From assembly GCA_005881355.1 (NCBI GenBank), contig VBDM01000038.1, forward strand, positions 1 through 8,047: a stretch of 8,047 nucleotides of DNA, given 5' to 3'. Position 1 is the first letter of the stretch; every line of letters starts with the position of its first letter. This document shows, one piece after another, positions 1 to 6,404 of the stretch. The stretch comes from Betaproteobacteria bacterium. GTDB taxonomy: Bacteria; Pseudomonadota; Gammaproteobacteria; Burkholderiales; SG8-39. The notes beneath the pieces were generated by a model. The model saw only the letters and a list, made by a program, of their open reading frames with translations, was not told the DNA's origin and searched no databases. The translations under genes and the position numbers were made by a program.

Positions 1-2
1 CC

Positions 3-341
3 AAGCCAAGCGCCCCGGCGCAGGTGGATTACAGCAAGCGCCGTCACCAGCCGGAAAAGGATGATCTCGAGTTGAGCGCTGCAGGCCAGGCGCTGCTGGC
101 GTCGATCGAGGAGCCGGCACGGCCCAAACAGCTTGCCGCATCGTTTCCCAGGATCGTCAACCACATGGCCAAACTGTGGAAAACGCCGCGGGAGATGGAT
201 CGCTATTTCGAGGATCTGCTCGCCGACACCCGGGGGAACCGCCAAGGCTTTCCGCTCAACATCCTCACGGAGCTGAGCACGCTCAAGGATCACTACAAGA
301 CCAAGGTGTTCCCCGCCCGGCGCGACGTGTGGGATTCATAG
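3..341 (+). CDS. C-terminal part of a conserved hypothetical protein, cut by the left edge
   Basis: I do not recognise a function. The frame is open from the first bases of the window to a TAG at 339-341. A GTG at 24 could serve as a start, but no Shine-Dalgarno sequence precedes it and the frame continues upstream, so the gene most likely begins outside the window. The visible 112 residues are charged and soluble, with no membrane segment or signal peptide. The second half looks like a compact helical domain, with the stretches FPRIVNHMAKLWKTP, MDRYFEDLLADTRG, GFPLNILTELSTLKDHY and KTKVFP. From memory, similar short proteins annotated only as hypothetical occur in betaproteobacteria. It converges on envZ with just 12 bases between the two stop codons and no visible terminator. 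Coding status is supported by the protein-like composition; the function is unknown. Confidence 0.65.
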   Translation, partial: KPSAPAQVDYSKRRHQPEKDDLELSAAGQALLASIEEPARPKQLAASFPRIVNHMAKLWKTPREMDRYFEDLLADTRGNRQGFPLNILTELSTLKDHYKTKVFPARRDVWDS

Positions 342-353
342 GAAAGGCCGCCT

Positions 354-1676
354 TCAAGCGCCCGGATTCCAGTCGAACGGAAGCCGGATCCTCGCGATCA
401 AGCCTCCGCCTTCGCGCGCGAGCAGCTCGAAGCTGCCGCGATGCGCGCGCACCACGCGCTCGACGATGGCGAGGCCCAGGCCCGCGCCGCCCTTGTCGCT
501 GCGCGCGACCTCCAGGCGCGTGAACGGCTGCTTGAGGCGCTCCACCTCGGCGGTCGGGATGCCGGGGCCGCGGTCGGCGACGTCGAGCATCGCGGCGCCG
601 TTTTCCGCGCGCACCGCGACGCTCACTTCTTTCCCGCCGTAGCGCAGCGCGTTGTCGACGAGGTTCAGCACCACGCGCCTCATGGACATTGCCTGCAGCG
701 GAAGATCGGGGACGCTCGCGAGCTCGGTGGTCACGGATTTTCCGTGGCGGCGGTAGTGCTCGGCGACTTCCGCCGCGATGGCGGCGAGGTCGGCGTGCTG
801 CAGGGCCTCGCCTCCGTCGGTCCGGGCGAAGTCGAGGAACTGGTTGACGATGCGGTCCATCTCCTCGATGTCGGCGGTCATCCCGTCCTTGAGCTGCGCG
901 TCCGCGCCGCTCATTTCCAGCCCCAGCCGCAGCCGCGAGAGCGGCGTGCGCAGGTCGTGCGAGACGCCGGCGAGGATCAGCGCGCGGTCGGCGTCCAGCC
1001 GCACGAGGTCCCGGGACATCTGGTTGAAGGCGTGCGACAGGGTGCGGATCTCCTCGGGCCCGCCCTCCGGGATCGGATCGGGCATCTTTCCCTTGCCGAT
1101 CGCGCTCGCCGCCGACGCGAGCGCTCTCAAGGGGCGGTTGACGCGCGAAACGAGGAAGTACGCGGCGAGCAGCGAAAGCGCCAGGGCGAGCGCGCCCCAG
1201 CCGAGCCAGCGCAGCGCGATCTGCCGCTCGATGCGCTCGCGGGGAATGCGGAGCCAGTATTCGTCGTCGTCGATGTGGAAGCTCAACCACAACCCGGGCT
1301 TGCCCTCGCGCTCCCCGGCGAAACGCGTGCCCTTGCCGAGCTGCTGCCGCGCCAGCTCGAGCGCCAGGTTCAGCACCGGCCTGTCGGCCGGCGGCGCGAG
1401 GCGCTCGCCGGGCTCGACGGTGTACACCTGGATGCCCTCGCGCTCGGCGAGCTCGGAGAGCAGCTCGCGGCGCAGCTCGGGCTGGGAGTTGACGAGCGCG
1501 GTGCGGGTGATGTTGACGATGCTGACGAGGTTCTGCGAGATCTGCCGCGCGCGCGGCTCGACTTCGTAGTTGCGGAAGATCTCGAACGATGCGACCGTGG
1601 TCGCGACCACCAGCGCGGCGAGCAGGATGAAGGTTCGCCAGAGCAGCGAGCGCGGCCACAGAACCAATGCTTTCAT
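354..1676 (-). CDS. envZ: EnvZ-type sensor histidine kinase
   Basis: Inner-membrane sensor kinase of 440 residues, close to the roughly 450 of E. coli EnvZ, which phosphorylates the response regulator encoded just upstream. Visible order: TM1 at about residues 13-30; a periplasmic domain at about 32-155; TM2 at about 157-176; HAMP linker at about 177-230; H-box GVSHDLRTPLSRLRL with the phospho-accepting His240; N-box VVLNLVDNALRYG (Asn338, Asn342); G1 box DRGPGIP (368-374); F-box PFTRLE (384-389); G2 box GGAGLGLAIV (396-405). The H-box with the following RLRLGLEM is very EnvZ-like. The ATG at 1676-1674 overlaps the ompR stop as ATGA, and no good Shine-Dalgarno is visible, so translation is probably coupled to ompR. 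The stimulus cannot be read from sequence; in E. coli the pair responds to osmolarity and acid. All catalytic boxes are intact. Confidence 0.95.
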   Translation of the reverse strand: MKALVLWPRSLLWRTFILLAALVVATTVASFEIFRNYEVEPRARQISQNLVSIVNITRTALVNSQPELRRELLSELAEREGIQVYTVEPGERLAPPADRPVLNLALELARQQLGKGTRFAGEREGKPGLWLSFHIDDDEYWLRIPRERIERQIALRWLGWGALALALSLLAAYFLVSRVNRPLRALASAASAIGKGKMPDPIPEGGPEEIRTLSHAFNQMSRDLVRLDADRALILAGVSHDLRTPLSRLRLGLEMSGADAQLKDGMTADIEEMDRIVNQFLDFARTDGGEALQHADLAAIAAEVAEHYRRHGKSVTTELASVPDLPLQAMSMRRVVLNLVDNALRYGGKEVSVAVRAENGAAMLDVADRGPGIPTAEVERLKQPFTRLEVARSDKGGAGLGLAIVERVVRAHRGSFELLAREGGGLIARIRLPFDWNPGA

Positions 1677-2398
1677 TGCGGCTGGCCGTCGGGCACGAAC
1701 ACGTAGCCGAATCCCCAGACGGTCTGGATGTAGGCGGGATGCGCGGGATCCTTCTCGACGAGCTTGCGGAGGCGCGAGACCTGCACGTCGATCGAGCGGT
1801 CGAACACCTCGTACTCGCGGCCTCGCGCGAGCTCCATCAGCTTGTCGCGCGACAGGGGCGTTCTCGGGTGAGTCACCAGCACCTTTAGCAGGGCGAACTC
1901 GCCGGTGGTGAGCGAGATCGACTGGCCGTCGCGCTCGAGCGTTCTCGTGGCGAGATCGACGGTCATGTTGCCGAAGCTGACCTTTTCGGGCTCGACCGCG
2001 GGCGCGCCGGGCGGAAGCGACGCCGCCCTGCGCCGCAGCACCGCGTTGACGCGGGCGACCAGCTCGCGGGGGTTGAAAGGCTTGGGCAGGTAGTCGTCGG
2101 CGCCCATCTCGAGTCCCACGATGCGGTCCACGTCCTCGCCCTTCGCGGTCAGCATGATGATCGGGACCGTGTTTTTCCCGCCGCGCAGCCGCCGGCAGAT
2201 CGACAGGCCGTCCTCGCCGGGCAGCATCAGGTCGAGCACCAGCAGATCGACGCGCTCGCGGGCGAGCGACTTGTCCATTCCCGCCGCGTCCGACACCGTG
2301 TGCACGGCGAACCCTTGCTCGGTGAGGTAGCGCTGCAGCAGATCGCGCAGTCGCAGGTCGTCGTCGACGACCAGGATTTTCGTCTTGGGATCGGCCAT
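1673..2398 (-). CDS. ompR: OmpR-type response regulator
   Basis: DNA-binding response regulator of 241 residues, the cytoplasmic partner of the kinase encoded immediately downstream. The receiver domain (about 1-123) carries the acidic pair Asp12/Asp13, phospho-acceptor Asp56 in LDLMLPGEDG, Thr84 and Lys106 in the DDYLPKPFNP segment. Each is one position off its E. coli OmpR counterpart. A winged-helix output domain follows (about 140-235), with SGEFA-like TTGEFALLKVL, PLSRDKLMELARGREYE, RSIDVQVSRLRKLVE and a C-terminal IQTVWGFGYVFVPDG. Identity to E. coli OmpR is high by eye, so I name it OmpR rather than a generic family member. Start choice: ATG at 2398 (MADPKTKIL). A GTG two codons upstream (2404) lies about 8 bases after a GGGG tract and is a real alternative. 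It overlaps envZ by 4 bases. Its upstream region is shared with a divergent small gene. Confidence 0.95.
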   Translation of the reverse strand: MADPKTKILVVDDDLRLRDLLQRYLTEQGFAVHTVSDAAGMDKSLARERVDLLVLDLMLPGEDGLSICRRLRGGKNTVPIIMLTAKGEDVDRIVGLEMGADDYLPKPFNPRELVARVNAVLRRRAASLPPGAPAVEPEKVSFGNMTVDLATRTLERDGQSISLTTGEFALLKVLVTHPRTPLSRDKLMELARGREYEVFDRSIDVQVSRLRKLVEKDPAHPAYIQTVWGFGYVFVPDGQPQ

Positions 2399-2637
2399 GG
2401 GCACGTATCGTACCCCGAGCGTAAAGGCCGTTGCAGCGCGACCGTAACAGCGCGTTGCCCGGCGGGACCCGGAAACAAGTTGTTACAATCGACGATCGGG
2501 GCGTCGCAAATGATTTACAAACCCGGCTTAACCTACGGGGGCGTCGAGCCAGGCCGATGCCCGGACAATTGCGTTGCACCGGGCCTCGCGTTCGTCGGCA
2601 ACCGGCGAAGTGGAATGCGCGCAAAGCGGAGCATATC
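2399..2637. promoter_or_regulatory. Divergent intergenic region between ompR and the small exported-protein gene
   Basis: About 240 bases without a convincing gene, which must hold the ompR-envZ promoter and probably that of the small gene on the other strand. It is locally richer in A and T than its surroundings around 2471-2520. Seen directly: TTACAA occurs at 2483-2488 and 2515-2520, 32 bases apart (about three helical turns). GTAACA at 2444-2449 is the reverse complement of TGTTAC at 2481-2486. TTGTTACAA (2480-2488) is an odd-length palindrome. TACAAT (2484-2489) could be a minus-10 for the plus strand, but no minus-35 lies at proper spacing. Motifs of the GTTACA/GTAACA kind occur in enterobacterial OmpR boxes, so OmpR binding here is conceivable, but this is inference from short matches. 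Confidence 0.35.
2628..2631 (+). promoter_or_regulatory. Shine-Dalgarno GGAG deciding a GTG start
   Basis: GGAG lies six bases before the GTG at 2638. This is the only well-spaced ribosome-binding site in the frame, and it sits exactly where a signal peptide begins. It is the main reason for choosing GTG 2638 over upstream in-frame starts. Confidence 0.6.
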
Positions 2638-2910
2638 GTGAAAGGCTGGATCGTTCTGAGCGGCATCGCCCTGATACTGCTGACCTCGCTCCCCGCGATG
2701 TCTCAGCACGGCAGCAAGCGTCTGGGACAAGGCGGGCCAGGTCGCCCGAGCGCGCCGCCGCAGATGCCCGCGCGCGACGCCGGCGGACCAAAGCGCGATG
2801 CGAGCCGCGACGCGCGCATGACCCCGGAGCAACGGCGGCAGTTGCGCCGCGACGTCAACGACCACGGCCGCGATATCTACCGCGATCGCTCCGGCCAGAA
2901 CCGGCCCTGA
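2638..2910 (+). CDS. Small exported basic protein, Pro/Arg-rich, unknown function
   Basis: A 90-residue protein whose function I do not recognise. A GTG start preceded by GGAG gives a classic signal peptide: MKGW, a hydrophobic core IVLSGIALILLTSL, and a likely cleavage after PAMS or nearby (about residue 22). The mature part of about 68 residues has no further membrane segment. It begins with a Gly/Pro/Ser-rich stretch (about 25-58) and ends in a charged, probably helical motif MTPEQRRQLRRDV followed by GRDIY (residues 61-81). From memory, short betaproteobacterial exported proteins with an 'MSPEERRQLRRD...GRDIY' tail are common and unnamed, which supports a real gene. It is divergent from ompR and ends 25 bases before the stop of the convergent dehydrogenase-fusion gene. 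Control by the neighbouring two-component system is possible but only inferred. A longer in-frame extension upstream lacks a plausible start and looks non-coding. Confidence 0.65.
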   Translation: MKGWIVLSGIALILLTSLPAMSQHGSKRLGQGGPGRPSAPPQMPARDAGGPKRDASRDARMTPEQRRQLRRDVNDHGRDIYRDRSGQNRP

Positions 2911-2935
2911 TTTCGTTTCCGCGGCGAGCTGAGAT

Positions 2936-4612
2936 TCACAGCGCGCCGGCGATCGCCTTGCCGACGTCGGTGGTCGAGGCCTTGCCTCCGATGTCGCGCG
3001 TGCGGGGGCCTTCGACAAGGACGCGCTCGATCGCGCGCACGATGGCGCCGGCCGCGTCCTTGTGCCCGAGGTGCTCGAGCATCATCGCGCCCGACCAGAT
3101 TTGTCCGATGGGATTGGCGACGTTCTTTCCCGCGATATCGGGAGCCGAACCGTGCACCGGCTCGAACACCGACGGGAACTTGCGCTCCGGGTTGATGTTG
3201 CCCGAGGGCGCGATGCCGATCGTGCCGGTGCAGGCGGGGCCGAGGTCGGAAAGAATGTCGCCGAAGAGGTTCGAGCCGACCACCACGTCGAACCAGTCCG
3301 GATGCTGCACGAAATGCGCGGTGAGGATGTCGATGTGGTACTGGTCGGTCTTCACGTCGGGGTATTGCGAGGCCATCGCGCGGACGCGCTCGTCCCAGTA
3401 GGGCATGGTGATCGAGATGCCGTTCGACTTGGTCGCGGAGGTGAGGTGCTTCTTCGGACGGCTCCTCGCGAGCTCGAAGGCGTATTTCAGGATGCGGTCG
3501 GTGCCCGCGCGGGTGAAAGTCGCCTGCTGTACGACCGTTTCGCGCTCGGTGCCGTCGAAGATGCGTCCGCCGATCGACGAGTACTCGCCTTCGGTGTTCT
3601 CGCGCACCACCCAGAAGTCGATGTCGCCTTGTTTGCGTCCCGCCAGCGGTGACTGAATTCCCGGCATGAGCCGCACCGGGCGCAGGTTCACGTAGAGGTC
3701 GAAGCCGCGGCGCATCGGGATGAGCAGCTCCCACAGGGAAACGTGATCGGGCACCCCGGGAAAGCCGCAGGCGCCGAAGAAAACCGCGTCGTGCTTGCGG
3801 ATCGCCTGCAGACCGTCCTCGGGCATCATGCGGCCGTGCTTCAGGCGGTACTCGCAGCTCCAGGGAAACTCTTCCCACTTGAACTCGATTCCGAATTTGC
3901 GGCCGGCGCCGAGCACCGACCAATGGTACGCATCGCCGAACAGGCGGTCCGCGGTGCGCTTCATGTGCAGCACGTCCTCGGGATGCGGCCCGATGCCGCC
4001 GCGGATGCCGAACACCGACTGGATGAAGAGCGGCGGCTTGACGAGCTTGCGGTCGAGAAAATGCGACGCTGTATACAGGTGGCCGATGTCGTAGCACTCG
4101 ATCTCGAAGCGCGTGTCGTTGCCGCTGCAGGACTGAAGGATGTAGGCGATGTCCTTGAAGCTGTTCTTGAAGATGCGGTCGTCGCTTCCCGCGAGGTAAG
4201 GCTGCTCCCAGTCGTGCTTCCATTCCTTGTAGCGCCCGAGCATCTCGTACAGGCCGAAGTTCATCGAGCCCATGTTGAGCGAGGCGACCTCGGGCTTGAG
4301 CTGCAGCGCGGGCTGCAGCCGCTCCTCCACGCTCATCGTGGGCGCGCCGCCCGTGGTGAGGTTTATCACCACGTCGCACGCGGCCTTGATCTTCGGCAGG
4401 AAGCGCATGAACATCTTCGGGTCCTGCGTCGGGCGGCCGTCGGCGGGCTCGCGCGCGTGCAGGTGCACGATCGCCGCGCCCGCCCTGGCCGCGCCGATCG
4501 CGCCCTCGGCGATCTCCTCCGGCGTCACCGGCAGATGCGGCGACATGCTCGGCGTGTGGATCGAGCCGGTGACGGCGCAGGTGATGATGACTTTGCCTTG
4601 GGCTGCGGCCAT
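2936..4612 (-). CDS. Chimeric ORF: truncated BKACE (DUF849) domain joined to truncated tartrate/D-malate dehydrogenase
   Basis: One uninterrupted 558-residue frame with parts of two enzymes. Residues 1-238 match the beta-keto acid cleavage enzyme family, which cleaves a beta-keto acid with acetyl-CoA. Visible are the VTGSIHTPSMSPHLPVTPEEIA subgroup signature, split here as VTGSIHTPS then MSPHLPVTPEEIA, zinc-ligand HLH (His50, His52), NLTTGG (84-89), LNMGSMNFG, and WSVLGAGR (231-238). Full members run to about 300 residues and contain a GGNVRVGLED segment, absent here. Residues 239-558 match TtuC/DmlA dehydrogenases, which oxidise tartrate or D-malate with NAD. Visible are RPVR (311-314), VRENTEGEYS (336-345), SATKSNG (392-398), Asp428, Asp452, Asp456 and the NAD-site EPVHGSAPDIAG (484-495). 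The family's first 33 or so residues with GDGIG are absent. The gene lies 20 bases after the Bug gene, so they are co-transcribed. The ATG at 4612 has a weak ribosome site. The ORF is certain; activity of either half is doubtful. Confidence 0.93.
   Translation of the reverse strand: MAAAQGKVIITCAVTGSIHTPSMSPHLPVTPEEIAEGAIGAARAGAAIVHLHAREPADGRPTQDPKMFMRFLPKIKAACDVVINLTTGGAPTMSVEERLQPALQLKPEVASLNMGSMNFGLYEMLGRYKEWKHDWEQPYLAGSDDRIFKNSFKDIAYILQSCSGNDTRFEIECYDIGHLYTASHFLDRKLVKPPLFIQSVFGIRGGIGPHPEDVLHMKRTADRLFGDAYHWSVLGAGRKFGIEFKWEEFPWSCEYRLKHGRMMPEDGLQAIRKHDAVFFGACGFPGVPDHVSLWELLIPMRRGFDLYVNLRPVRLMPGIQSPLAGRKQGDIDFWVVRENTEGEYSSIGGRIFDGTERETVVQQATFTRAGTDRILKYAFELARSRPKKHLTSATKSNGISITMPYWDERVRAMASQYPDVKTDQYHIDILTAHFVQHPDWFDVVVGSNLFGDILSDLGPACTGTIGIAPSGNINPERKFPSVFEPVHGSAPDIAGKNVANPIGQIWSGAMMLEHLGHKDAAGAIVRAIERVLVEGPRTRDIGGKASTTDVGKAIAGAL
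3893..3907 (-). other. Domain junction inside the BKACE-dehydrogenase ORF
   Basis: On the coding strand the sequence passes from codons for VLGAGR (BKACE) directly to KFGIEF (dehydrogenase). The switch is at about 3898/3899. There is no linker, no stop and no change of frame. The GC-rich GCCGGCCGC at the join could match both parents (GAGR in BKACE, commonly A-x-RKFG in the dehydrogenase), a plausible microhomology for deletion or for a false assembly join. The position is inferred from remembered family sequences, so it may be off by a few codons. Confidence 0.7.
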
Positions 4613-4632
4613 CGGGATCGCTTGAAAGCGAG

Positions 4633-5604
4633 CTACTTCTTGTCTTCGACGCGCCCCACCCGCTTGACGGCCTCGGCGAGTATCTTCGCGTCCTTGTCCC
4701 AGAATTTCTGGAAATCCGGCGCGTCGAGGTAATAGACCGGCGTCTCGATTTTCGCCATGGCGGTCTTGAAGTCGGGATTCTCGACGGCTTGGCGCGCGGC
4801 GCTGCGCAGCGTTTGCACGATGGTCGCGGGCGTTCCCGCGGGCGCGAACAGGCCCGACCAGATGTAGAACTCCGCGTTGTAGCCGAGCTCCTTGAAGGTG
4901 GGCACGTCAGGCAGCGAGGCGAGCCGCCTGTCGCCCCAGCTTGCGAGCGCGCGCAGTTTGCCGCCCTTGATCTGGCCGATCACGGCCGAAGGTCCGGAGG
5001 CGAGCGCCTCGACCTGGCCGCCCAAGAGCGCGGTGACCGCGGGTCCGCCGCCGCCGTAGGGAACGTGCCACAGCTTGATGCCCGCGGCATTCGCGAAAAT
5101 TTCCATGGCCATGTGCAGCGTGCCGTAGATTCCGGAAGAGCTGTAGTTGATCTTGGCCGGCCTCCTCTTCGCGTCCTCGACGAAGTCCTTCACGGTTTTC
5201 CAGGGCGCTTCGGTGCGCACGACCAGCACCGTCGGATCGGCGGAGATCAGGGCGATCGGCACGAGCTGATTCATTTCGTAGGGCGGCTTGCGGTCGAACA
5301 GGCGCTCGGCCGGAGGAATGATGGAGATCGACGAGAGCGCCATCATGATGGTGTAGCCGTCGGGTTTCGAATTCGCCGTCGCCGCCATCCCGATGGCGCC
5401 GCCGGCGCCGGCCTTGTTCTCGATGATGACACGCTGCCTCAGAAACTTCTCCATGGCGAAAGCCGTCGGCCGTCCGGTGAGGTCGGCGACGCCGCCGGGC
5501 GGAAACGGCACGATCATGATGATGGGGCGGGAGGGATAGGCATCCTGCCCGAACGCGGGGGCCGCCGCGAGCGCCGACGCGAGCAGCGCAAGGAAGGAAC
5601 GCAT
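4633..5604 (-). CDS. Bug-family tripartite tricarboxylate transporter substrate-binding protein (TctC-like)
   Basis: Periplasmic solute-binding protein of 323 residues, the usual Bug length. It captures organic acids or related small molecules for a TctAB-type membrane transporter, whose genes are not in this window. A signal peptide is clear (MRSFLALLASALAAAPAFGQ, cleavage near residue 19-20), followed by DAYPSRPI, the hallmark VPFPPGGVAD (32-41) and RVIIENKAGAGGAIG (58-72), a KPDGYT turn (80-85), and the second-lobe segment HVPYGGGGPAVTALLGGQVEA, split here as HVPYGGGG then PAVTALLGGQVEA. Start: ATG at 5604, five bases after GAGGAG; a longer frame upstream has no such site. It is the first gene of a unit with the BKACE-dehydrogenase ORF 20 bases downstream, which suggests the ligand feeds that pathway. 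Bug proteins often occur as orphans in Burkholderiales, and the ligand cannot be told from sequence. Confidence 0.93.
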   Translation of the reverse strand: MRSFLALLASALAAAPAFGQDAYPSRPIIMIVPFPPGGVADLTGRPTAFAMEKFLRQRVIIENKAGAGGAIGMAATANSKPDGYTIMMALSSISIIPPAERLFDRKPPYEMNQLVPIALISADPTVLVVRTEAPWKTVKDFVEDAKRRPAKINYSSSGIYGTLHMAMEIFANAAGIKLWHVPYGGGGPAVTALLGGQVEALASGPSAVIGQIKGGKLRALASWGDRRLASLPDVPTFKELGYNAEFYIWSGLFAPAGTPATIVQTLRSAARQAVENPDFKTAMAKIETPVYYLDAPDFQKFWDKDAKILAEAVKRVGRVEDKK

Positions 5605-5609
5605 GTTTT

Positions 5610-5615
5610 CTCCTC
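5610..5615 (-). promoter_or_regulatory. Shine-Dalgarno of the Bug gene
   Basis: GAGGAG on the minus strand (CTCCTC on the plus), five bases before the ATG at 5604. It fixes the start at the signal peptide and rejects the 22-residue upstream extension that the open frame would allow. Confidence 0.8.
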
Positions 5616-5695
5616 GATGGTGCCTGATCTTCGAGGCGCCATCATCGGGGCTCAAGGCGCGTCGCGTCAAGAGCGCCCGCGGCGCGGCGATCCGC

Positions 5696-5701
5696 TAAAA
5701 T
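5696..5701 (+). promoter_or_regulatory. Candidate minus-10 hexamer for tsaB-rimI-udg
   Basis: TAAAAT matches TATAAT at five of six positions and stands out in a very GC-rich 113-bp divergent gap between the Bug gene and tsaB. The base pairs 17 upstream show no minus-35 match. A start about seven bases downstream would leave a leader of roughly ten bases, with no clear Shine-Dalgarno before the tsaB ATG. Nothing else is recognisable in this gap. Confidence 0.3.
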
Positions 5702-5717
5702 CCGGCACGCGCCCTTC

Positions 5718-6404
5718 ATGAATCTGCTCGCGATCGATACCTCCACCGACTTCTGCTCCGTAGCGGCGTGCCGCGGCGAGACCTTGTTTTCCCGTCACGA
5801 GCCGGCCGTGCAGCGCCAGGCGGAGATGATCCTCGGCATGGTGGACGCGGTGCTCGCCGGAGCGGGCCTTGAGATCGCGCAGATCGAGGGCATCGCTTAC
5901 GGCGCGGGGCCGGGCTCCTTTACCGGCCTGCGCATCGCTGCGGGGGTGACGCAGGGACTGGCGCTCGCGCGCCGCGTCGGCGTGGTCGGCATCGGCACGC
6001 TGCTCGCGCTCGCCGAAGAGGCGGCCGCGGAGACCGCCAGCGGGCGGATCATTTCCTGCCTCGATGCGCACATGGGCGAGGTGTATCATGCCGCGTACCG
6101 GAGGGCGGGCGCCGGGTGGGAAGAAGTTTCCGCTCCCGGCCTGTACCAGCCCGAAGCCGTGCCGGTGATGGCCGGCGGGGAGTGGACGGGCTGCGGCGAC
6201 GGTTTCGCCGCATATCGCGAGCGCCTCGCGGCCCGGCTCGGAGGATGCGTTTCGGCGGTGCGTTCCGGGACGGGTCCGACCGCGCGAGCGGTACTCAGGC
6301 TCGCGATGCCGCGTTTTGCGGCAGGCGAAGCGATGGACGCCGCCGCGGCCGTGCCGGTGTATCTGCGCGACAAGGTCGCGCTCAAGACGAGCGAACGCGA
6401 ATGA
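5718..6404 (+). CDS. tsaB: tRNA threonylcarbamoyladenosine biosynthesis protein TsaB
   Basis: Cytoplasmic 228-residue protein of the ASKHA fold. It partners TsaD in transferring the threonylcarbamoyl group to A37 of tRNAs reading ANN codons (t6A); in known systems TsaB is non-catalytic and bridges TsaD and TsaE. Visible: N-terminal LAIDTST (4-10), the family hallmark GPGSFTGLRI (64-73), DAHMGEVYHAAYR (about 116-128) and the C-terminal PVYLRDKVALKT typical of TsaB. The length is usual (about 220-235). The ATG at 5718 is the only start that keeps LAIDTST at the N-terminus; no strong Shine-Dalgarno is visible. Its stop overlaps the rimI start as ATGA, so the two are translationally coupled; the tsaB-rimI pairing is widespread in bacteria. 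No broken motif was seen. Confidence 0.95.
   Translation: MNLLAIDTSTDFCSVAACRGETLFSRHEPAVQRQAEMILGMVDAVLAGAGLEIAQIEGIAYGAGPGSFTGLRIAAGVTQGLALARRVGVVGIGTLLALAEEAAAETASGRIISCLDAHMGEVYHAAYRRAGAGWEEVSAPGLYQPEAVPVMAGGEWTGCGDGFAAYRERLAARLGGCVSAVRSGTGPTARAVLRLAMPRFAAGEAMDAAAAVPVYLRDKVALKTSERE

Noticed and set aside
283..1659. 458-codon minus-strand frame overlapping envZ
   Set aside because: A frame-shifted shadow of envZ with very high Arg/Ala/His content and no recognisable motif; it also runs into the convergent gene.
441..1706. 421-codon plus-strand frame antisense to envZ
   Set aside because: Mirror of the kinase codons in GC-rich DNA; no motif, no ribosome-binding site, and the kinase on the other strand is unmistakable.
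2403..2440. A minus-strand TACGAT just before the ompR start as a minus-10 giving a leaderless transcript
   Set aside because: Only four of six bases match and the best minus-35 at 17-18 bp spacing matches two or three bases; too weak to annotate.
354..2666. A 770-codon open frame on the minus strand running from upstream of ompR through envZ
   Set aside because: Only its last 440 codons (from 1676) are the kinase. The upstream part is an out-of-frame shadow over ompR and the intergenic region, Arg/Ala-rich with no domain, typical of high-GC DNA.
2880..2935. Terminator between the small gene and the convergent dehydrogenase-fusion gene
   Set aside because: Only a 4-bp GGCC/CCGG self-complementary pairing near 2890-2907 and no T-run in either direction.
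3743..4732. 329-codon plus-strand frame antisense to the BKACE-dehydrogenase ORF
   Set aside because: Composition is that of an antisense shadow (Arg, Ala, His, Val rich) and it crosses a real gene boundary; the opposite strand carries clear family motifs.
5605..5670. 22-codon N-terminal extension of the Bug protein
   Set aside because: It would bury the signal peptide, and the strong GAGGAG sits exactly before the ATG at 5604.
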